64,000 bases of DNA from Larix kaempferi (taxonomy: Eukaryota; Streptophyta; Pinopsida; Pinales; Pinaceae). The notes beneath the pieces are model-generated. The model searched no databases. It worked only from the letters and a program-made list of their open reading frames with translations, and was not told where the DNA came from. Shown piece after piece: positions 56,316-64,000 of the stretch. The DNA lies in the NCBI GenBank assembly GCA_027924585.1, contig BSBM01002103.1, positions 1 to 64,000 on the forward strand, given 5' to 3'. Position numbers and translations under genes: made by a program. The number at the start of each line of letters is the position of its first letter. Within the stretch, counting starts at the first letter, position 1.

Positions 56316-58032
56316 TGAAATTAAAGAAAATGAAGTTCCGAAGGTGCCAGAAAATCAAGAACAATAGTAAGTACCTAAAACTCCTGCAAGTGTAAGAAGA
56401 TCTACCAGGTTAAGTAGACTCCTTGAACGATAATCTCCTTCAATGTATTATTTATTGATGACTAATGTTGGTGAACCAGAATGTTGTGAAGAAGCAATGC
56501 AGGTGGAAACTAGAAAGAAGTGGGAGCAAGGCATGAATGAGGAGATGGACTCATTGGTAGGAAATGAGACTTGGAACTTGGTTCAGTTGCATGCTGGTAA
56601 AAGAGCATTGTAGAACAAATGGATTTACAAGTTGAAGGAAGAAGAAGGAGGCAAGAAGTGGTACAAGGCCAGACTTTTTGTAAAGGGGTTTGCACAAAAG
56701 AAAGATATAAAATTTGATGAAATATTTTCTCATGTTGTTAAGATGACTACAATTAAGACCATTTTAATTCTAGTGGCGGTAGAAGATTTGCATCTTAAAC
56801 AATTAGATGTAAAAACAGTCTTTCTCCATGGGGATTTGGAGGAAGAGATATATATGCAGCAACCACAAGGGTATGAGGTCAAAGGTAAGGAAAACTTGGT
56901 ATGCAGGTTGAAAAAGAGTTTGTATGCCTTGAAGCAATCTCCAAGGCAGTGGTATTTAAAATTTGACAGGTTTATGATAGAACAAGGTTATAGTAGATGT
57001 CATTCTGACCACTATGTTTATTTCAAGAAGATAGATAATGAAAGATATGTTATCTTGTTATTGTATGTGAATGACATGCTTGTTGCAAGGTCTAACATGC
57101 AGGATATAAATGTACTCAAAAGGAAGCTAGATGGTTCATTTGTGATAAAGGATTTGGGTGCTGCAAAGCAAATCCTTGGTATGAGAATAACAAGAGACAA
57201 GAAAAATCGCAAATTGACATTGTCTCAGAGTGAGTACATACAAAAGGTGTTGGAGAGGTTCATAATGAAGAATGCAAAACCAGTTAGTACACCTTTGGCC
57301 AACCATTTCAGTCTAAGTAAGGAAATGTGTCCCAAGACACAGGAAGAGACAGATTACATGTCTAAGATTCCCTTTCAATCAACAGTTAGCAGCTTGATGT
57401 ATGCCATGGTGTGCACAAGACCAGATATTGCACAAGCAGTGGGAGTTGTGAGCAGATATATGAACAATCCAGGTAAAGAACATTGGAAGGCAGTACAGTG
57501 GATTCTCAGGTATTTGAGAGGTACTACTACTTAGGCATTATGTTTTGGAGGTTGAGACACCGTTCTACAGGGATATGTTGATGCACATATGGCAGGTGAT
57601 AAGGATAGCAGGAGGAGCACCACAGGGTATGTATTTACTGTAGGTGGAACAACAGTCAGTTGGATTTCGGAACTGCAGAAGGTTGTTTCACTTTCAACAA
57701 CGGAAGCAGAGTATGTTGATGTTATAGAGGCTAGTAAAGAGATGATTTGGTTGCAGAGGTTTATGGAGGAATTGGGTAAGAAGGAGAAGGATAGAAGGTT
57801 GTATAGTAACAGCCAGAGTGCCATTCATCTTGCAAAGAAATCGGCATTCCATTCCAGGACTAAACATATACAGTTCAAGTACCATTTCATATGCTCTGTT
57901 CTGGAAGATGAACTATTGAAGCTGGAAAAGATACATACTAGCCAGAATCCTACAGACATGTTCACAAAGGTAGTGACCAGAGAGAAACTGAGTTCTTGCT
58001 CGGTTTTAGTTGTCCTTCTAGAAAGAAGGTGA
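56316..58032 (+). pseudogene. Element D reverse transcriptase and RNase H
   Basis: Frame is shifted by one relative to gag-integrase. The RT has YKARLFVKGFAQKKDIKFDE, QLDVKTVFLHGDLEEEIYMQ and the catalytic box YVNDML, where YVDD is expected, so one essential Asp is Asn (GAT to AAT, near 57067). RNase H includes [20 protein letters not shown] and [19 protein letters not shown], ending with [10 protein letters not shown]. Stops near 56366, 56431, 56611, 57532 and 57553 break the frame; the natural end is 58030-58032. Confidence 0.92.
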
Positions 58033-58100
58033 AGAGGAGAAATTTTCCAAGTCTAAGTCCAGCAAGTGAAGCAACGATGGAGTTGCTGTGATCAGTCTCC

Positions 58101-58111
58101 AAGTGGGAGAT
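58101..58111 (+). other. Element D polypurine tract
   Basis: AAGTGGGAGAT directly before the TGTTGG of the 3' LTR, the usual copia polypurine tract. Confidence 0.85.
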
Positions 58112-58612
58112 TGTTGGTTGTGGAGCCTAATCTCTAGATTCAGAGACATTATTATTCAGCCATGTTTGTACCCCAGTTTTATATGATATGTAAGAGGACT
58201 GTACACTCACCCCAGCGGGGGGGGGGCAAAGCCTCCCCCCACTTGGGTCTGGGGGTTGTTTTACGGGCCCATGGTTTTGGGTAACCCGTGGTATTTTCCC
58301 TTTGTATTTCCCCTTTATAAGAAAGACATTGTAATACGGCTATGTTTGATGTATTAGGTTTTATGCATTGTAAAGATCTCTGAGATCGAAAGAGAGATTG
58401 TGAGACAGTGAAGAGGAAGTGCAGCGGTTGTGCTGCAGGTTGTATCCCTTCACTTTGCTGGATGGTATAATAATAAGGATTGGCAACTTCAGTGTGGACG
58501 TAGCCCAATTTGGGTGAACCACGATATATCTGTGTCTCTCTTGTAATGTGTATGTGTGATTATATTTGCATTTATGTTTATTGTTATTGCTCTGCGATAC
58601 TATTTTTTAATA
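58112..58612 (+). repeat. Element D 3' LTR
   Basis: 501 bp, matching 53564-54071; roughly 25 differences by eye over about 430 bp. It ends TTAATA before the TTATT target duplication. Confidence 0.9.
58314..58321 (+). promoter_or_regulatory. LTR TATA-like box (element D, 3' LTR)
   Basis: TTTATAAG, same context as 53773-53780. Confidence 0.5.
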
Positions 58613-58617
58613 TTATT

Positions 58618-59481
58618 CTCATCATTTATCCTTATGGCGAATACATATACAAACAAGAACACATGAACTCATAAATAAGATCTTAACCATTCAACATAAG
58701 AAAATATACCGATGCAACAAATAATCAATCACATAACACAAGGAATTAACATGGTTCACCCCCAGGATGGGAGCTACATCCACAGGAATTGTTGTTATAT
58801 TATCAAGGGAAGGGTACAACAGTTACAGTTTGCGCACTCAGCTGCAGAATCTCTTCTCTCTTCAGTAGGTCTCTGTGCACACAGCTGCAGAGCCTTTTAC
58901 AATATAAAAATTACTTAACCATTTCCCTTACAAAATATGCCCTTTTATAGACCGTGCCCTTAGGTCATGTTTTTACATTCATGATGGGCTCAAAGACCCT
59001 AAGTTTCCCAATATATGGTGCGGTTACCCCACTAACCAGGATTTTTAGGCTCTGATAGTGACTCGTCATCATGGCCATCCTTCTGCATGTGTTCACGTCG
59101 CTTTCAACCCCTCTGTCGAGTGCATGTCAACGGGTCGATTTCACCCTGTCGTTCCTTCTCTAACGGCTTTATGTGGCTAGTTCACGTAGTGCTGCTTTTG
59201 CTCATGCGACCGATCGCTTTCCTTACCCGCCTGCTGGGAATCATGGAGTATCTTAACCAAAATAAACCTCCGATTGGTCTCACCAGAATTTATACTGCTT
59301 TCCTTCCAAAACTCTGCCTTGCCGAATCTTCACGGAACTGGCACTTCACAGTGTTGTATCTCCGTAGAGTAGTAATTTCACGGCGTTGATTCTCTTACTC
59401 TGCCGATACTTCCCTGCACTGTAACTTCGCAGCTCCAAAACTGTCTTATCCAAAATTGGCATGCTTGGGCCAGGCGCAACA
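58618..59481 (-). repeat. Element A 5' LTR, fragment 3
   Basis: Matches 24885-25792 of the 3' LTR, with deletions near 58905 and 59220. It ends GGCGCAACA followed by the ACCAG target duplication. The frames at 58712-58918 and 59087-59389 are LTR sequence. Confidence 0.9.
58942..58949 (-). promoter_or_regulatory. LTR TATA-box candidate (element A, 5' LTR)
   Basis: Minus strand TATAAAAG, equivalent to 25240-25247 of the 3' LTR. It would drive element A transcription if the LTR were not split by two insertions. Confidence 0.45.
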
Positions 59482-59486
59482 ACCAG
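59482..59486 (+). repeat. Target-site duplication of element A, right
   Basis: ACCAG, identical to 24293-24297. Confidence 0.9.
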
Positions 59487-61463
59487 AAAGTATAGAAAGG
59501 GTTCTGGACAGCTGAACATGGGTCACTATTCCCATGCCACTTCCTAAGTTGTTTTTTCATTAGACGCTAAGATTTATGGTTCCACCATTCATCACTCCAT
59601 CAATATCCATTTCCTGGCACGTAGATTGGAAGGAATGTTTACACTCAGATTTATGTTGTGTTCATCAGTCAATCTCTAACTTATTTGCTTCACAGGTGGT
59701 TGGAAATCCATGAACGTAATTTGATTGAGAGTGAAATGAATGCTAGCAAACTCTGATAACCATAAGGGCTAGAAGATTTATGTAAGATTGTATTATGAAG
59801 ATTGATTTCTCCCTCACTGGAGGTTTGAGAGGTCATGCAAGTGGGAATCGAGGACCGACATAGACAGGAGAAACCGACCTCACTTGCAAATGCATCTCTA
59901 GCGTCCCAGGAACATGTAGGTGGGATTCACGCATCGGTGTTTAAACTAGATATCAAAACATGCACGACCTAGAAGAATAAATGGAAATGAGGTGGGACAG
60001 CGGGATCATCTTGAGTAATCAGAATCCTTTACATACCAGTAAATATGTCTCCCTCCTTGCATGAAGGAAGGTACCTCATATATCAGCGTGTGTGGCCGTG
60101 AAGTAAATGGAAGCAACTGTCTCATCATAATAAGATTCAGAGGGAATCATATTCAAGGGAATCATATGCATCACCCTACCATCATAAGTTTAAGGGTAAA
60201 AAATGAACTAACTAGAATATCTAATATTGAAAAATCGAAAAAATAAAATAGAATAATATAGCGGCCTTGCATCATAAAGAGGAGTAGAGGAAGTGGAAGG
60301 CAAGAACCAATTTGATAGGCAGCAGTTCAGGAGAAAGAGGAAGCTCACGGGGATCCACAAAGGACAATTGGCCCGAGTAAATAGAAAGGAATGATTGGTT
60401 CATGAAAACAATAGGAAGAATACTGAAGGCTACCATTTACAAGGAAGCAGTGACAAGAGTTTAAGAAGAAAAAAATGCAAGCAGTGACAAGAACGGATAT
60501 AAAGCATGGTAGAGTCTTGTTGTGTCGGGATTATCTTGTCGAGTAAGGTTTACTTACTATCAGTCTTCTTCTCCTGCTCTAGTGTTGGTACTTAATGCGT
60601 AAGTGACTAGTGCTATGACTATTTTGATACAAATTGTATCCTTCTTGGTCATCCTTTGCTTTGTATCCTTCTGTTGTTGCTTTGTATCCTTCTTGGTCGT
60701 CCTATTGCTTTGTATTATTATATTGGTCAAACTAGCATAATTATTCAATACTACCCTCATTATTAGATAACCCATCAAAGAGTGGAAAAATTATGTGTGG
60801 AATACATTATGATTCCATCATTTCAAAATTCGAACTTGAACATAAATATTGCAGTTCAGTTGTTTAGGAATACATTGAATGTCTTAAGTTTGTTTATATT
60901 AAAAATGTTCTTACTTCATAAATAATGTTAATAAAAAGATGTATTCGAGTAATAATATATAAATTTCAACATATTTGTGATAATAAAATAACAATACTTA
61001 TATAAATTAATGTTTATTGTTCAATATTACTTTAATTTAGCAAACTAAATTAATTATAAAAAAAGAAGTTCATTAAATGAAACCCTAAATGCAGTCCAAA
61101 AAATTAATTAATCTCAAAATAAAAATGCAGAATCCTAACCAAGAGCTTAACCAATGGAAACCAAAATGTATTCGGCCAACATAGATGAAGATAAGGGAAA
61201 TATCTTGTTTGGGTTCATTTTCCTATCAATACATCATTCCATAAAATCATAAGCTAAAAGCTATTGCATTCTGAACATGACAAGTACCATGCTTCTTCCT
61301 TGCTCAGAAGAAAGGTTACATGAATCGTTAGTAGAGAAAAGCTCAAACATAGATTGCATGACTATCCTACATTAAAAAAAACACATCATGGCTTCTAGGC
61401 TAGATAGAGTCAAGCATTTATCAGAAGCAGTCCTTGAGCATACCGGCCCAATTAGTTTCTGGT
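59487..61463. other. Intergenic sequence downstream of the ABCG gene
   Basis: About 2 kb with no recognised gene. It includes a short minisatellite at 60636-60718 and an AT-rich part from 60840. The polyadenylation region of the minus-strand ABCG gene must lie just below 61464. Confidence 0.6.
60636..60718 (+). repeat. Short minisatellite TTTGTATCCTTCTTGGTC
   Basis: TTGTATCCTTCTTGGTC and variants with TTTGTATCCTTCTGTTG recur about four times in 80 bp. The minus-strand frame across it reads repeated KKDTKQ phrases and is not supported as a gene. Confidence 0.75.
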
Positions 61464-62423
61464 TCAAGATGGAGAGGATTTTGCTTCACCAGAATGACTG
61501 GTTGGAGTAACAGGCCTTATTAAGTTCATGGAGGCCTGCTTTCCCATGGACCTCATCTTGTGCTTTGCAAAGCGTGCTTGCAAGGAATGACCAACCTTCT
61601 TGTTGTATTTGATCAAAAGAAAGAAGATCATGTGGTAGATAAAAATCATTGAGATTATGATGATCAAATCCACCCATTTGGACCGCTTTGTATTGATTTC
61701 AAACACATTTTCCAAGATATAGTTGTCACTGATTTTGGGCATTCCTGCAGTCTGCGGTTTGAAGTCGATTCCAATCAAGTCGTTTTTGTATTTTCCCTGC
61801 ATGAAACTAGGGACAACATCATTTCCCTGAACAAAAAATCATCAATAAATCAGGCAGTGTAACGGTTGTTATGTGCACCTGCAATGCCCAAGAGTTGAAG
61901 CTAATATATGACATGGGATAGCACCAAACTGGTTTGGGGAGATCTTTCAGAAAGCAAAGAAAACCAACAACCAGCATAAATATTCCCTATTAGAAAGCAA
62001 CATAGATATCAGCAGGCCTCATTTTAGACCATTCATATATGTCAAATTTATTCAAATATCTAAAGGTTTTCTTAAAACATCTGGCATTCTCCTTAGTATG
62101 AAATATGAACAATCAATGTGTAACATTTATTTTAATGGTTGCTACTTACCAAGATTCCTGCTCCTGTGATGATTCCCATCAATAAATTAGGCACCAAGGT
62201 GGCCACTGTCATCATCAAGCTCTCAACGATGGCCATGCAGGAGAAAAGGTTCAACACAAAATATAAACAGTGAGCAAATCTAGGATGCAATTTCACCATG
62301 TAGTAGGTGATTGTCCTAGATATTGTTGCAACAAGTGCCATATATGGCATCAAAGACAGAGTGTTGGCAATGACGAAAGCGTAGCTCAATGGTTCCATGG
62401 ATTCAGAAAACTGATACAGATAG
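61464..62423 (-). CDS. ABCG half-transporter, last three exons (ABCG11/15-like)
   Basis: ABCG (white-brown) half-transporters export lipids such as cuticle wax or suberin precursors across the plasma membrane. Three minus-strand exons are readable: 62150-62423, 61879-61986 and 61464-61796, all joined in phase 0 by GT-AG introns. They encode the transmembrane half: ANTLSLMPYMALVATISRTI, LYFVLNLFSCMAIVESLMMT, VPNLLMGIITGAGIL, then GIFMLVVGFL and LPKPVWCYPMSYISFNSWAL, then GKYKNDLIGIDF, RSKWVDLIII and a final membrane helix before a polar tail ending at 61464. Motif order fits the ABCG11/12/15 group. The acceptor of the first exon could be 62423 or about 13 bases further in. Upstream exons with the ATP-binding domain are not found in 62424-64000 and must lie beyond the window. 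No stop or frameshift is seen. Confidence 0.85.
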
Positions 62424-64000
62424 CTGTGAAAGAAGAAAGAGTTGTTGATTGATATTTTCAGAGTACAAACAAAGAAATGTTGATTGGAAACTAGAGGAAG
62501 TGTCAGAAGAACAAATCCAAAAAATTAGAGGAAGAAGAAAGAGTTGTTGATTAATCTTCATGGCAGAAAGTGCCGCTCATGCAAAACCCGTGTTACCAGA
62601 AACGAGAAGGGAAACGGAACGAGAAACAGGAATAGTACAAGAAACGTAGTTTCCAGGTTTCACATAGAAGAAACAAGGAGAGAGAAAAACAACAAAAATT
62701 AAAGTTCCTGGAATAATAATGAATAGATTCGGTCATAATAATGAACAAATCTATTTTATCATATACCCTGTTTTCCAACATTTTCTTCCTAGTGCTCAGT
62801 ATTGAAATTGAGATACAAGTAGATGAGGAAAACACTCCATTGTTAGCATATTGAGCCAATCAGTAGGTATACATTGATAGAATCCACTCATTCCTCAGAT
62901 AGCCAATTAGCAAGTGGGTAATCAAATCAACTAAAGGAATAAGAAGGATCTGAATTTCAATATGTAAATGTAGTTGTTCTCCTTTCCCTTTAATACAATA
63001 TTGCTGGTAGTTTGTTTCTAAAATGGAAAAGGGATCCTAGCAGAAGAATGTGTTGTTATCTTTCTTGCAGTAATTTTGCTTCAACTGTTATATCTTTTGA
63101 AGCCATTTCTTATCATTTTGAGCTCATCTATGTAAATTTTCAGTTACAGATAAAGACAATGATGTGTTTAAGTTGGTTAAAGTACAAGATGTTTATTTAG
63201 TTAGTGCCATATACAACAGAAGACTTTGATTTAGATAGTAACATACTACAGTGATGGGGCTACATTAATTTGCACAAAATATTACTCTTTATGACCCATC
63301 AACACTAATTGAAACACGAAGATTGAGAATATTCATACGAATATCTCCTTTATTTTTTTATTATATTGATAAGATGCTTCCTATCACCACTATGTAGCAA
63401 GCATGCCCTTCCCCATTTGGAGTTTGAGAACATTCATACGAATATCTCTTTATTTTTTTATTGTTTTGATAAGATGCTTCCTATCACCACTAAATGGAAT
63501 GTAGTTGGCTTACTATAAAGATCTCTTTGGCGAAGAAGCACAAGGGGTATCTATTCAGTTGCTCAAGACTAGAACCCAGCGTTAATTGTTTATTGCATCA
63601 AATGGACCTTAAATTGGTGAGATCGTAGCAATTTGAGCCTTGGTGGCATATGAAACACCCCTGCTTTACCAACCAACCGAGACCCCATTGACATATCTAA
63701 TCCTTTATTGGAAATTTAAAACAATAGAGAACTCTTCAACAGGTGCACCTGTGAGCAGATAATCGTTCTGGGACAACAGAGTCCCAACATATTTATTTTC
63801 TAATGGATGATATTAAACTTCTTCCAAAATACATAACTGAAGCAATTTGTTTCCTCCAACGGTTTATAATTTTAGATGTTAGAACAACCAAAAAACTAAA
63901 TATAATTCTGTAACTAGAGGAACCCCTTTTCCCATATTTTCTAGTCACGATATGTGCAAGGATTGCTTGAAATCTCACTAATTTTTATTATCACAAAGTG
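62424..64000. other. Intron or upstream sequence of the ABCG gene
   Basis: No exon with ABCG motifs was found on the minus strand, and no other gene. If the gene is intact this is a long intron. The sequence is AT-rich and has one direct repeat (63323-63491). Confidence 0.5.
63323..63491 (+). repeat. Direct repeat, ~68-bp copies 101 bp apart
   Basis: ATTCATACGAATATCTC and GATAAGATGCTTCCTATCAC blocks occur at 63323-63391 and 63424-63491 with a few differences. Confidence 0.85.

Larger units (their letters stand above)
53564..58612 (+). mobile_element. Element D: Ty1/copia LTR retrotransposon
   Basis: LTRs at 53564-54071 and 58112-58612, an initiator-Met primer site, one gag-pol frame in the order Gag, protease, integrase, RT, RNase H (the copia order), and a classic polypurine tract. 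It is flanked by TTATT on both sides (53559-53563 and 58613-58617). About nine in-frame stops and one frameshift in an A-run near 56274-56291 disable it. It sits in the element A 5' LTR, 44 bp from element C. Confidence 0.94.
24298..59481 (-). mobile_element. Element A: Ty3/gypsy LTR retrotransposon, nested host
   Basis: Reading on the minus strand the order is 5' LTR, tRNA-Glu-like primer site, gag, protease, gag-like segment, RT, RNase H, integrase, an extra ORF, polypurine tract and 3' LTR. Protease-RT-RNase H-integrase is the Ty3/gypsy order. Four later insertions sit inside: an inverted-repeat element (42095-43045), element B (35482-41969), element C (44105-53519) and element D (53564-58612). 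Without them the element is about 13.3 kb with LTRs of 1.45-1.5 kb. Many stops and frameshifts make it non-functional. In a ~215-bp stretch at the LTR end I count about 22 differences between its two LTRs. Confidence 0.92.

Noticed and set aside
62593-62859. Possible upstream ABCG exon
   Set aside because: The minus-strand frame lacks any ABCG motif or acceptable splice borders.

Overview
The window looks like nuclear DNA of a land plant with a large, transposon-rich genome. Intron-containing ABCG-transporter exons, F-box genes, a plant-type Helitron and several Ty3/gypsy and Ty1/copia retrotransposons support this. The species cannot be fixed from the sequence. Almost everything readable is mobile or decayed. 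The only apparently healthy host gene is the 3' end of an ABCG half-transporter on the minus strand at 61464-62423.

Layout. 1-4290 is AT-rich simple sequence followed by a degenerate ~360-bp tandem repeat. 4648-5343 holds two paralogous, unrecognised exon-like modules. 5773-11359 is a decayed Helitron Rep-helicase gene on the minus strand, with at least nine in-frame stops. 11683-14379 holds two tandem F-box pseudogenes. 14523-17000 is satellite-like DNA, including a 186-bp higher-order repeat. 17000-24292 is mostly anonymous sequence with short tandem duplications, a decayed gag remnant behind an initiator-Met primer site, and a possible PPR scrap.

24298-59481 is a nested retrotransposon cluster. 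The outer element A (Ty3/gypsy, minus strand, about 13.3 kb without insertions) has ACCAG target duplications at both ends. Its gag is interrupted by an inverted-repeat element (42095-43045) and by element B (35482-41969), a non-autonomous LTR element with an intact 799-codon ORF and no pol. Its 5' LTR is interrupted by element C (Ty3/gypsy, plus, 44105-53519) and element D (Ty1/copia, plus, 53564-58612), only 44 bp apart. By eye, LTR divergence ranks the insertions A, C, D, B from oldest to youngest. A and C belong to one lineage. Both use a tRNA-Glu-like primer site, carry many CCHC zinc knuckles, and have a gag-like segment between protease and reverse transcriptase. Only A has a further ORF of roughly 960 codons between integrase and the 3' LTR.

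The elements that should act together (Rep with helicase; Gag, protease, RT/RNase H and integrase) are present as ordered modules but interrupted by nonsense codons, many of the kind expected from C-to-T decay of methylated cytosines. None of the autonomous elements looks active. The element B ORF and the ABCG exons are the longest uninterrupted coding sequences.
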